This document shows positions 27,355 through 37,700 of a stretch of DNA of 64,000 nucleotides, piece by piece. The notes beneath the pieces were generated by a model. The model was not told the DNA's origin, did not search any database, and saw nothing but the letters and a program-made list of their open reading frames with translations. The stretch spans positions 744,001-808,000 of the forward strand of contig NZ_CP019419.1 of NCBI RefSeq assembly GCF_001975665.1. The letters are read 5' to 3'. Position numbers and translations under genes: made by a program. How positions within the stretch are numbered: position 1 is the first letter of the stretch; each line of letters begins with the position of its first letter. This DNA is from Polaribacter reichenbachii (GTDB taxonomy: Bacteria; Bacteroidota; Bacteroidia; Flavobacteriales; Flavobacteriaceae).

Positions 27355-27381
27355 CCTGCAAGGTCTCAAAGACCTTGTAGG
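27355..27381. repeat. Palindromic intergenic repeat, CCTGCAAGGT type, copy 1
   Basis: CCTGCAAGGTCT and AGACCTTGTAGG form a 12-bp inverted repeat (one mismatch) with a 3-nt gap, followed by TATAATT. Two further copies follow at 27527-27553 and 27573-27605. Repeats of this look are scattered in flavobacterial genomes. Confidence 0.7.
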
Positions 27382-27410
27382 TATAATTGATGTTATTTTT
27401 GGACTTGTTT

Positions 27411-27498
27411 GTCATTTCGACTTTATGGAGAAATCTCACACATTTAGCTTTTGCTATGAGATTTCTCAATCGCTTAAAAAGGCTCATTTCGAAATGAC
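27411..27498. repeat. Long palindromic repeat, GTCATTTCGA...TCGAAATGAC type
   Basis: Outer arms GTCATTTCGA (27411-27420) and TCGAAATGAC (27489-27498) and inner arms GAGAAATCTCA (27428-27438) and TGAGATTTCTC (27457-27467) are inverted repeats of each other, giving a nested hairpin of 88 bp. I know similar sequences as interspersed intergenic elements in flavobacteria. It may be a small mobile REP/MITE-like unit. Confidence 0.7.
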
Positions 27499-27526
27499 AT
27501 TCTGACTTTTATCTCTATTAATTAAT

Positions 27527-27605
27527 CCTGCAAGGTTTCAAGAACCTTTTAGGTATAATTTAGAATTCGTTTAAAACCTACAAGGTTAGAAAAACCTTGC
27601 AGGTT
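27527..27605. repeat. Palindromic intergenic repeats, CCTGCAAGGT type, copies 2 and 3
   Basis: CCTGCAAGGTTT pairs imperfectly with AACCTTTTAGG (ending 27553), again followed by TATAATT as in copy 1. AACCTACAAGGTT and AACCTTGCAGGTT form a stem at about 27575-27605, ending 9 bp before the macroglobulin stop codon. The last copy could also act as a transcript-end hairpin (TTGGTTTTTATTT follows on the plus side). Confidence 0.65.
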
Positions 27606-27614
27606 GGTTTTTAT

Positions 27615-30600
27615 TTACTTCACAACTTCAATCCAACTCCCTTTGGTTCTTACTAAATAATCATTATCATACATTGCTTCGACTTGAACTCCAGGCAAAT
27701 AATAATTACCTAAATACGCTGCATTTAACAAAACTGTAAATGTTTTCACATCTGTTTTATTTCTGTTTTTGTTGATATCAAAATAAAAATTAACACGATC
27801 GTCTCTAATATCTGTATATCTAGCTTCGCTTTTTGTTGATGATCCAAAATCAGTGAAACGTGTGTTTACAATTTCCCATCCAGAAGGAAAAATCTGTGTT
27901 AAAGCAATGTCTTTTACAGTTTCATTTTTAGGATTACTCACTGTAATTTTAGCTATAAAATCTTGACCTTGTTTTAAGTTTTTAATATCAATTGTATTGC
28001 CTTTTAAATCTTTGTAGTTTACAGAAACACTTAAACCTCTACTTTCCGAAATTTCATCACCTAAAGGCAACTTACCAGAATTAACAATTCTAGCAAAAAC
28101 AATATTATTCTCGTTATTTTTTAAGCTGATGGAATTCAGGCCTTTTTTAATATGTAAAGTTCTTTGAACCATAGAACTTGATGTTTGTATATGTTCAGTT
28201 TTACCATTTTTCGTAAATTGAATATCAATTGCTTTACCTCCATTTTTTACAACCATTTTACCAATAGACAACAAACTATAAGCTGTAGATTGTGTGCTCA
28301 TCCATTTGTTACTAGACAATTCTTTTGCAATAGATTTCGCAACATCTTTGGTATTTTTATCGTTCGTTAACAACATTGTTTCTAAAGCCATTGCTCTGTT
28401 TCTAGTAACAGAACCATAATTGTAATAATTGTAGCCAGAGAAATTTAAATTGGCTTTTTGCATAATTTCTTTAGCAGCTTCTTTCTGGCCAACCACAGCA
28501 TAAGTTGCAGCCAATCTCCATTTTGCATCATTAGAAATCTGTTTAAATTCGCGCAAACGATTCATAGCAGATAAATCTGGACTACCAGCCAAAGCCAACG
28601 TGTATAATCTGTATGCTTGCGATAAATCTCTTAAATAATTACCATAACTAGGTCTCCAATTTCTGGCTGCTTGCTTTTGATATCTTACAAAATTACTTTT
28701 AAAAGTCAGTGGTAAAACAAAGCCTTTTTTCTCAGCTTCTAACATAAAATGACCTGCGTAAGTTGTTCCCCAATCACTCACATAGCTTTCGCCCAACCAA
28801 TAACTTAAACCTCCATTTGCTTTCTGAAAATTACCCAAACGTTTGATTCCTTTTTCTATATTATTCTGAATTTTTCTTTTCTTTTCTGATGTTAAATCAA
28901 ACAAATCATTTAAAAATAATTGAGGAAAAACACTAGACGTAGTTTGCTCTACACAACCATGTGGATATTGGATTAAATATTCTAATCTTCCTGAAAAATT
29001 GATTGGCGGAATTGTAGATAATTCTAAAATTGCAGTGTTAGAACCTTCAACACCAAACGTATTAAAATCGATAGTTTTTGCTTGGTTACCTTCAATGTTC
29101 TGATCAATTACTTTTGATGTTATTGGATTCGGATTTACAACATCTAACTCCACTTTATAGGTAGATTTTTCTCCACCTCCAGTGGCAATTACCTCAACTG
29201 TGTTAATACCATTTGCTTTTAAAACATCCAGCTCAAAATACACCATTTTTTCATCTGGCTTTGTAAAATTAATATTCTGAGTTTGATTACCTTTAACTGA
29301 TATTCCATCAGAAGTTTTTACTTGAATTTTCACATTTTTTACTTTTTTATCCATTGCAAAAACAGAAATAGGCAACGTAACTTTTTCTTTAGGTGATAAT
29401 TTTCTTGGCAATGTAGCCAACACCATCAATGGTTTTTTAACAGGAGTTGCTTTTTCTGCATTACCAAAAGCTTCATTGCTTACATTACCTGCAACCACCA
29501 TTGTTCTTACAGAACCTATGTAATTAGGTAAAATTATTTTATGTTCTTTTGTACTTCCTTTTTCTAAATTAAAAGGCCCTAAGAATTTTACAACTGGCTT
29601 AAATCGATTCGCTTTTTGGTTTTTACCTTTTGCTAAACTTCCATCTCCACCAATGGCAAAAACCTGATCTACACTTCCAGAATACGCACCAATTACATCA
29701 TCAAAAACATCCCACGTTTTTACACCTAAAGCTTCTCTTTTGTAAAATTCTGAATAAGCATTTGGCGTTTTAAATCTTGTTAAATCTAACAAACCTTCTT
29801 CTACAACAGCCAAAGTATAGGTCATTGGTTTGTTGTTTTTTTCTGATACTTTAACCGTAAATTCTTTTTCTGGTTGTAGTTCATCTGCCATTTTAATTTC
29901 TGGCTGTAACTTGGTATTTTTATCCTCAACTAAAATCGGAATTACACCAAACAAACGAATTGGTAAATCGTTTTCTGAAACTAGATGTGGTTGTAATAAA
30001 GAAATATTTACAAACACATTTGGCGTCATATTTTTATTGATCGGAATTTCTAAAGAAGTCATTCCTTTTTCGGTTTTTACCCATTTTGTTTCTACTACTT
30101 TTGTGCCATTTTCTATACTGATTAAAGCACGACCTTTTGAACCTGATGGAAACGTAATTTTTGCAATTTCACCTACATTATAACTTTCTTTATCCGCAGA
30201 AAACACCAACATTTTTGCAGCATCTTTATCACCAGAACTAGAGTTTTGCCACCAATTTTTATAAAAATATGCTGTTCTACCAGTTGCGTGACCACTCTTT
30301 TTATCTATTACACGAATTAAAAAACGACCTCTATCTCTATCAGGAATATTTAGTTTAAAACTTCCTTTTCCTTTAGCATTTGTTGCAATTTTTAACGTTT
30401 TGTATTTACTATGGTAACTGCTAGAAGTGTATCTTGATAAATTATCTTCAGATGAACTCCACCACCAGCGCCATTTTATTTGATACACTTCGATTTCTAT
30501 TTCATCTCTTTGAACTGGACTCCCATTTTCATCCACAGAAACTACAGAAAAGGTTTGATTTTCATCAGTAAAAAAAGATCCATATCTATTACCTTCTGGC

Positions 30601-33167
30601 GATTTTAAACCCACAAAAGAATTGAAAGGTGCATATTTTTTTGAAAAAGCATCAATAGAAAAATCGCCACCATTTTCGAAAGCTCTAACCAAAAACTGAA
30701 CATTTAACATTCCTGGAGCATTTTTACCCACTTTTAAATTGCTGTTGATATTCGCAATTCCGGTTTCATTTAATTTGCCATCAAAAACATTAATTTCTTC
30801 TGAATAAAATGTTCTTGAAGGATCTGAAAACACATAATCATTATAATTTTTAAAACTATAATTGGTTGTAGAAACCTTTGCTTTAATTTCGGCTTTTAAG
30901 TTTTTTGCAGGTGTACCATGCAGCCATTTTACATCTAAAATACCTTTAATTGGTTTTTTACTTGATAGAATTTCATCATCAAAATCAACCTTAATTTTTA
31001 AGCGATTTGGTTTTACAGTTTCTACTTTTAAAGTCTTGTAAAACTTTGCACCACCTACAGAAATTTTAGCTGAATAATTACCGGTTTTTGCTTCTTGAGC
31101 TGTCTTTACATTAAAAGTGTAAAAATTATTTAAGTTTTCTGAGGTTACTTTTTTGTAAACTAATTTTCCACTTGGATCTGTAACTTCTAATTTTACTGGA
31201 TGATTTTTGGGTAATTTATTATCGGCATCATTTAATAAAAAAGTTAAGAAGATATTATCTCCAGGTCTCCAAACTCCACGTTCTCCATAAATGTATCCTT
31301 TTAATCCTTTTTGAGTTTTACCACCAGAAACATCGAACTTACTTAAAGACAAAGAATTACCATCAAATAGTTTTACATAAGCTTTATTATTGTTTTTTGA
31401 TGCAATTGCAAAAGCTGCATTTTTAGTTGAATTAATGGTTACAATTCCATCAGTATTCGTGGTTCCTGATGCAATTTCTTGCTGCTGATAATTGTACAAT
31501 TTTATAGTTGTGCCAGCAACAGGATTTGTGTCTAAAATGTTAGTAACCGCAAAGAAATAATCGTCGTTTTCTCCTTTTTTAGCAATAATTCCGAGATTAG
31601 ACGCTAATAAATTTTGGGAAATTTCTCGATTTCTAAAGTAAGAATCTGTACACGGATTTTCTCTATCTCTCCAATTATAATTGTAATTTTTGTAATCATA
31701 TAACTTATTATCCCAATACAATTGCTCTCTTTCTTCTTCATCTTCAATGTCACTAAAATCGTCATATTCTTCATAATATTCTTCATCAAAATCATTTGAA
31801 TCATTAGTAAAAACAACACTTTCTGAACAATGATAAAAAACTTGATTTTTATTAAAACTTAGCTCAATTCTATAAATAGCACCTGGCTCTACAGCAACCA
31901 TTTTAGAAATATCAATGCTATAAGCTTTCCATTTTTGAGTGTTATTTTTTTCATCAGCAACTAAAGTTATGGTTTCTTTTGCTACTCTTCTACCCACTCT
32001 TTTTATATCATAATCAGTACTACTGTTGATGTTATTTTCTTGTAAAAATTGCAACACATTATCTTCAAAAATTTTGATGATTCTAACATCAACTTCTTTC
32101 ACATTAATGGCTTCAAAATTATATTTTAAATCTTTTGAATTTGGCAAAATAGTTCCATTACTAATCGCTCTAATTTGAGGTTTTTTCTGCTCGAAAGTTA
32201 TGGTTTCTTTGTAAGTATCTTTAAGTCTGTAATTGTCTGTATTTTGAATTCCTTGAAAAACAGAAACCAAAACATCTCCTTGAAATTTGTTTTCTGAATA
32301 TACTTTTAGCTCGTTTCCGTTAACAATAAAACGCGGTTTTTTCACATTCTGAATCGTTACTAAACCATCAAAATTTTGCTGTTTTTTTAAGGCATCAGAA
32401 AAATTAATTGAAATGTATTGTTCGTTGAATTTTTGAATTTTAACACTTAAAACATTAAAATTATTTTTACCCGGAATTACAATTTCGTTTTCTCCTTTAT
32501 TTTCTGATTGAATTGCTTCTCCATTCCAAGTAATCTCTAATCTACTATCATCTTCAAAACGTTGGATGCTATCAATTTTGAATTCGAACACCTTGCCTTT
32601 ATCAAAAGATTCGTTCCAAACAATGTTTTTTTGAGTTCCGTTTTGAGAAGCCTTAATTAACTTTTTTGCATTATTAAGAGAAATAATATCCGCAGATTTA
32701 AGAACACCTTCTAAATATTGATAAGCTCCAGAATACGATTGCAAAGTATTTGTCTGTATATTAAAATTTGGAGCAATTGTCTTAAACTGAAAAGTGTATT
32801 TTTTATATTCTTGAGGAATATTTTTATAGATTTCACTTAAGTTAATGGTAACTGTGTATTCTGTATCAGCATCTAAATTTTCATCTGGCGTAAATACAAA
32901 AGCGTGTTTGTTTAAGGTTTTTACTTTACCTTCTACATAAGGTTTTATCGAAATAATATCCGAAGAAATTTCTTGATCTACATTCCAACCCTCAACATCT
33001 TTTGCAAAATTAACACCTATTGTGCCTGAAGTGGAAATAATACCTGAAGTTGTATAGCTTATGTAGTCTTTAAACTTGTAAATATTATCGGGTTTAATTT
33101 CTTCTTTTTTACAAGAAAAAATCATTAAAAAAATAAAAAGAATAGAAGATAAATATTTTGTTTTCAT
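27615..33167 (-). CDS. Alpha-2-macroglobulin family lipoprotein (YfhM-like)
   Basis: A very large (1850-residue) exported protease trap. The Met at 33167 gives a lipoprotein signal (MKTKYLSSILFIFLMIFSC); the frame opens seven residues earlier, but that start is unlikely. Successive MG beta domains are followed by bait and complement-like regions, and the thioester motif is intact (PHGCVEQTTS, Cys at about residue 1405) before the alpha-alpha toroid (TED) domain. An acidic stretch (about 470-490, DEEYYEEYDDFSDIEDEEE) is unusual. Family members are thought to trap invading proteases in the periplasm and to work with PBP1C, whose gene is next. A minus-strand TATTTTTG box lies 26 bp upstream of the start. 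Confidence 0.95.
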   Translation of the reverse strand: MKTKYLSSILFIFLMIFSCKKEEIKPDNIYKFKDYISYTTSGIISTSGTIGVNFAKDVEGWNVDQEISSDIISIKPYVEGKVKTLNKHAFVFTPDENLDADTEYTVTINLSEIYKNIPQEYKKYTFQFKTIAPNFNIQTNTLQSYSGAYQYLEGVLKSADIISLNNAKKLIKASQNGTQKNIVWNESFDKGKVFEFKIDSIQRFEDDSRLEITWNGEAIQSENKGENEIVIPGKNNFNVLSVKIQKFNEQYISINFSDALKKQQNFDGLVTIQNVKKPRFIVNGNELKVYSENKFQGDVLVSVFQGIQNTDNYRLKDTYKETITFEQKKPQIRAISNGTILPNSKDLKYNFEAINVKEVDVRIIKIFEDNVLQFLQENNINSSTDYDIKRVGRRVAKETITLVADEKNNTQKWKAYSIDISKMVAVEPGAIYRIELSFNKNQVFYHCSESVVFTNDSNDFDEEYYEEYDDFSDIEDEEEREQLYWDNKLYDYKNYNYNWRDRENPCTDSYFRNREISQNLLASNLGIIAKKGENDDYFFAVTNILDTNPVAGTTIKLYNYQQQEIASGTTNTDGIVTINSTKNAAFAIASKNNNKAYVKLFDGNSLSLSKFDVSGGKTQKGLKGYIYGERGVWRPGDNIFLTFLLNDADNKLPKNHPVKLEVTDPSGKLVYKKVTSENLNNFYTFNVKTAQEAKTGNYSAKISVGGAKFYKTLKVETVKPNRLKIKVDFDDEILSSKKPIKGILDVKWLHGTPAKNLKAEIKAKVSTTNYSFKNYNDYVFSDPSRTFYSEEINVFDGKLNETGIANINSNLKVGKNAPGMLNVQFLVRAFENGGDFSIDAFSKKYAPFNSFVGLKSPEGNRYGSFFTDENQTFSVVSVDENGSPVQRDEIEIEVYQIKWRWWWSSSEDNLSRYTSSSYHSKYKTLKIATNAKGKGSFKLNIPDRDRGRFLIRVIDKKSGHATGRTAYFYKNWWQNSSSGDKDAAKMLVFSADKESYNVGEIAKITFPSGSKGRALISIENGTKVVETKWVKTEKGMTSLEIPINKNMTPNVFVNISLLQPHLVSENDLPIRLFGVIPILVEDKNTKLQPEIKMADELQPEKEFTVKVSEKNNKPMTYTLAVVEEGLLDLTRFKTPNAYSEFYKREALGVKTWDVFDDVIGAYSGSVDQVFAIGGDGSLAKGKNQKANRFKPVVKFLGPFNLEKGSTKEHKIILPNYIGSVRTMVVAGNVSNEAFGNAEKATPVKKPLMVLATLPRKLSPKEKVTLPISVFAMDKKVKNVKIQVKTSDGISVKGNQTQNINFTKPDEKMVYFELDVLKANGINTVEVIATGGGEKSTYKVELDVVNPNPITSKVIDQNIEGNQAKTIDFNTFGVEGSNTAILELSTIPPINFSGRLEYLIQYPHGCVEQTTSSVFPQLFLNDLFDLTSEKKRKIQNNIEKGIKRLGNFQKANGGLSYWLGESYVSDWGTTYAGHFMLEAEKKGFVLPLTFKSNFVRYQKQAARNWRPSYGNYLRDLSQAYRLYTLALAGSPDLSAMNRLREFKQISNDAKWRLAATYAVVGQKEAAKEIMQKANLNFSGYNYYNYGSVTRNRAMALETMLLTNDKNTKDVAKSIAKELSSNKWMSTQSTAYSLLSIGKMVVKNGGKAIDIQFTKNGKTEHIQTSSSMVQRTLHIKKGLNSISLKNNENNIVFARIVNSGKLPLGDEISESRGLSVSVNYKDLKGNTIDIKNLKQGQDFIAKITVSNPKNETVKDIALTQIFPSGWEIVNTRFTDFGSSTKSEARYTDIRDDRVNFYFDINKNRNKTDVKTFTVLLNAAYLGNYYLPGVQVEAMYDNDYLVRTKGSWIEVVK

Positions 33168-33468
33168 AGTTACAGCCTTTATAAGCACAACTCAAAAATA
33201 CGCATTATAGTATGGCCATTTTTACCAAATGAGAATTCGTAACAATTTGTTTAGAATTTGATAAAAACAAAAAAATTAAAAGCAGGTTTCTCTGAAATAC
33301 TAAAAATTGAAATTATTATCTCCTTAAAATAATTCTAATAAATTATAGAAATCATTTTTAAAGAATACTAAAATTTTTGAAGTCGTAAATTATAAAAACT
33401 AACCTATTAGAAACCGTGTAAAAATTTATAAAAAATGTATATTTAGAAACTAACTTTTATTTTTAAGT
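33168..33468. other. Divergent intergenic region, macroglobulin / glycosyltransferase
   Basis: About 300 very AT-rich bases between the minus-strand macroglobulin gene and the plus-strand glycosyltransferase pair. It must hold both promoters. The only clear element is the minus-strand TATTTTTG at 33193-33200. I see no ORF or strong hairpin. Confidence 0.6.
33193..33200 (-). promoter_or_regulatory. Candidate -7 box (TATTTTTG) for macroglobulin gene
   Basis: An exact TAnnTTTG match on the minus strand, 26 bp before the chosen ATG at 33167. The closest TTG further upstream is 25 bp away, longer than ideal. Confidence 0.4.
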
Positions 33469-34713
33469 ATGCGTATAGGAATTATTATTGGAAGAATTGG
33501 CGGTGTTGATGGTGTTGCTTTAGAGACTGAAAAATGGATTGACATTTTAAAAAAACTAGGCCATGAAGTATTTATTATGTCTGGCGAATTTGAATCTTGG
33601 ACAATGGATTATGAGCACGATTATTTATATCCTGCTTTATCCTTTTTCTCTGTTGAAGCAGAATGGGGTCAACGAAAAGCATTTTTTGAACCAGATAATG
33701 ATCCAGATCCATTATTAAATCACGTAGAAAATGCTTCTAATAAAATTTATAAAGCAATGCTTCAGTGGGTTAAAGATAAAAAAATAGAAGCTATATTATC
33801 TGAAAATGCTTCTGCATTGCCTTGCCACTTATCAATGGGAGTTGCCATAAAAAAATTAATTATAGATACAGGATTGCCAATTGTTACCCATGACCATGAT
33901 TTTCATTGGGAACGTGGCCAACGTTATGTTTCTAAACATGATGAAATTAATAATTATGTAGATGATAATTTTCCGTTGTTATTACCCAATGTAAAACATG
34001 CTGTAATTAACACTTTTGGAGTAGAAACATTTAAAAACAGATTTAATATTGATGCTACTTTAGTACCCAATGTTATGGATTTTAATCGTGTTTACGGTGT
34101 GCCAACTCCAGAAAATCAGTTTTTTTTAAAGGATATTGGTATTACAGAAGATGAAATTGCTCTTTTACAAGTTACGCGTATTGTAAGACGAAAAGGTATT
34201 GAAACCGCTATTTCTTTAATTGATAAATTAGATGATAAAAAATTAAAACTAGTAATTACTGGTAATAATAATGATGATGAAAATAAAGAATATTACAATG
34301 AGCTTGTAGATCAAATTCATGAATTGAATTTATCTCGTCAAGTTATTTTTGCTGACCATAAAGTATTAGATCACAAAGATTTGTCTGATGTTTACGCACA
34401 TGGACGAGCCTGTACGTATTTTAGCACTTATGAAGGTTTTGGTAATGCTTTTGTGGAAACAATATTGGCTAAAAAACCAATTTTTGTAAATAATTACAAA
34501 CCTGTTTATATGCAAGATATTGGTAATAAGGGTTTTGAAACTGTTATGATAGAAGATAGTAACCTTACCAATGATAAAGTACAACAAATGTCTGATATTA
34601 TTTACAATCCTAAACGATGTTTAGAAATTGGAGAAGCTAATTTTAAAATAGGTAAAAAGCACTTTTCTTACGAAGTATTGGAAGAAAAATTAAAAGGCTT
34701 ATTTACATTTTAA
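33469..34713 (+). CDS. GT4-like glycosyltransferase
   Basis: A 414-residue cytoplasmic GT-B fold glycosyltransferase. The N-terminal Rossmann half starts MRIGIIIGRIGGVDGVALET; HDHDFHWERGQRY lies near residue 142. The C-terminal half has LLQVTRIVRRKGIETAI and the EX7E motif as YEGFGNAFVE, which in GT4 enzymes contacts the nucleotide sugar. It is 9 bp upstream of the large fusion gene, whose first third shares the same unusual HDF-WE-G motif and an analogous N-terminus (DGITVETEKY against DGVALETEKW), so the two are paralogues. Donor and acceptor sugars are unknown. No signal peptide or membrane segment is seen. Confidence 0.85.
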   Translation: MRIGIIIGRIGGVDGVALETEKWIDILKKLGHEVFIMSGEFESWTMDYEHDYLYPALSFFSVEAEWGQRKAFFEPDNDPDPLLNHVENASNKIYKAMLQWVKDKKIEAILSENASALPCHLSMGVAIKKLIIDTGLPIVTHDHDFHWERGQRYVSKHDEINNYVDDNFPLLLPNVKHAVINTFGVETFKNRFNIDATLVPNVMDFNRVYGVPTPENQFFLKDIGITEDEIALLQVTRIVRRKGIETAISLIDKLDDKKLKLVITGNNNDDENKEYYNELVDQIHELNLSRQVIFADHKVLDHKDLSDVYAHGRACTYFSTYEGFGNAFVETILAKKPIFVNNYKPVYMQDIGNKGFETVMIEDSNLTNDKVQQMSDIIYNPKRCLEIGEANFKIGKKHFSYEVLEEKLKGLFTF

Positions 34714-34722
34714 AAACTAAAA

Positions 34723-37700
34723 ATGAATCTCAATAAAAAATTAAAAATTAGTTCTGTTTTAGAAGAGCTAAAAACCGAAAAAATTAATACATGGTTTGAT
34801 TTAGGTCTGTTTTTAGACAGGTTTAAAGAGAAAAATTCCAATTCAGGGTTTACCAAAGATTCAATATCTTTTGATAAACATTTACAAACAGGAGGTATTG
34901 CCTTTTTAACGTTTTATTTTACCATAGATGGCATTACTGTAGAAACAGAAAAATACGCCCAAACCTTCCAAAATATATATCCTAATTTACCAATTCATTT
35001 TGTAGCAGGAGATATAAAACAAGAAGCAGATGAACTTATTCCTAAAAATGCGCTAAAAAAAGTAATTCCAGAAATGGAAGCTTTTGATGCTTGGCCGTTA
35101 TATGATGATTTCTTTAAGATTAAAATGGAACGTGGAAGCGAATCTTACAATAGTCTTATTGGTAAATATTGGAAAGAAGTGTTGGTTTTAGTTGAAAAAC
35201 TAGGAACTTACATAGAAGAAAATGAAATTTCGTTATTGTATTTAATTAACGTTTGCTCTAATCCTGGTAATGTTTCTTTAGCATTAGCAACTGTTTTAAT
35301 TTCAGAATATTTAGGTATCCCTGTTATCAATAACAATCATGATTTTTATTGGGAAGGTGGCAATAGAGAAGTAGAAATTAAAACCAAAGGTTTAAAAAAA
35401 GGCCCTAGAGATTTCTTTTTTCATAATGCGCACGTTGGTGAATTTTTTTCAATTATAGAAATGATTTATCCTTGGGAAAGTCGTTCTTGGATGAATGTTA
35501 ACATCAACAAAATACAACAAAACCATCTTATAAATACCAATGGACATAACCCCGCAAATGTTGCGTTATTAGGCACAGCCGTCGACACAAAATTGCATCA
35601 AATGAGTAAACGTGACATTATAAAAGCGTTTATGCAAGTTTCAACAATTTTTGCCAATAAAAAAAAGACAATTACAGTACATACTGTAGCAAATCATACA
35701 GATAGTAAACGTTCTTTAAAACCGATATTATTGGGTTACAAAAAAATGAAAGAATTCGATTTTGTAAACAATAACATTGTCTTTTTACAACCTACAAGAG
35801 TAATTAGCAGAAAATCTATAGAGATTAATTTTAAGTTGATAAAACGTCTATTTTCATATGATGCTTTTGCAGAAAAATTTGCAACAAATCCACAATTAAA
35901 ACTTTCATTAATAGTATCTGGGCCCATACCTCATGGTCAGCAAAATTATTACCAAGAATTAAAAGAAGATTTTCAACAATTTTTAAAAGAACTTTCTTCA
36001 AATCATAGATCAAAAATATTTCTTGGCTTTCTATTTAGTGAGTTTGATAAAAATGATTTCAAGAAAAAATATAAAAAACCATTAGATATTGAACAATTAT
36101 ATGATGTTGCATCGTTAATATTATTGCCAAGCCAAACAGAAGGTAGAGGTTTACCAATTATAGAAGCTGCAGCTTGTGGTACACCTATTTTTTGTAGACA
36201 ATATGAACCTAGACAAGTATATGATGAAGTAATTGGAAGGCATTTAGATGAATCTTTACGTTTAAATGTGTTAGAATTTAAAGGCTCTAAAGTACCCAAA
36301 AAATTAGCAGAAAAAATATGCGACCACGTATTCTATCCACAAAATAGAATGGTAGATGTTACCCATAATAGAAGTGTAATTAACAAACGTTATAGTTTAG
36401 AAGCGCTTCAAAAAAATATGGAGTATATTCTTAATCGTTTGCATTTACAATTACAATCTATTTCTAATGATGTAAACGCACAAGTAGTAAGTTTGGTAGG
36501 CGAATATCAAAAAATGGTAAATTTTGAGAATGAAGATCTTCGTGCAATTTTAAATAAAAAAAAGAGGCATTATTTACCAGGTTATGGAAGATTATCTTTT
36601 ATGATTTACTTAAAATCGTTAATAGACCCTAGCTTTTTTAGGGTTGAAGAACAACTTATAAAAGGTAAGGTTATGAGTTATGCTAGAATGATGGAGAATG
36701 ACATACCAGATTTAGTGAATACAGATTTAAATTTAATTCATAAATATTACAATGCTATTGATGATATTTTTAAATATGTTGATGGAGAATTTTCTATTAG
36801 ACACGATCATGCATTAGCTTACAGACATAGAAACAAAAAAAAATACGCTTATCAATCTTTTACTTATCATGAAGTAACAGGTTTAGTAAATATGATTTAT
36901 AGTGATGTTTTTAAACCTAAAAACTTACCTGATTTAACCTTAGCTCCACAGTTTTTTGCAGATTGGGAATTGGCATTATTTCAACTCACAAACAGTAAAT
37001 TTTTAGGCATCGATGACCGAAAAACTCTTACAGAAAAACTGAAACAAAACATACCAAAAGGATATTTTCCTGGACGTTTTATTAAACACGAATTAGAGTA
37101 CTTTGTTCTGCAACCCATTAGAGCACAGCTTAAACTTAAAATTGAAGAAGAACTTACCAAAGAAGTATTATTAGAGAAAGCAAGCACTTTACAAAAGATT
37201 TATATTTTTATACACGAACCAAGAATTACAAAATGGTTTTCTAATGCAAATATTAAAGAGTATTTAGAAAGTGGCAAAGAACCTGAATTAGGATTATTAT
37301 TTAAAACAGGAATTGTAGAAATTATAGAAACCAAACAATGGTCAGAAGGCGTTCATTTTCCACAAATGGGTCCAAAAGCCATTAAGATTTTAAGAGAAAT
37401 TAAAGAAGCAGAAGGCTTTATAATTACCAATGGTGAGTATGCTGCAATGATGACAGATATTATTGAAATTGATCATTTTCATATTGGTAAAGTAGATCAT
37501 AATATGACCGCTAAAATTATGGGAATTCCTAAAGATAGTGGCTTTATACAATTTGTACCAGCTGCTGTAAGAACTACATTGGCATACCCTACTCCAATAC
37601 AAACTGCTAAAGATTTTGATACTATTTTAAAAGGTGATTTATTTAAAAAACTTAAAAATCAACTTGGCGAAAAAGAGTTATTAAATATGATATCTCAAGA

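Noticed and set aside
27355..27605. Repeat cluster as a CRISPR array
   Set aside because: The repeats are palindromes of different kinds with irregular spacing; there are no cas genes.
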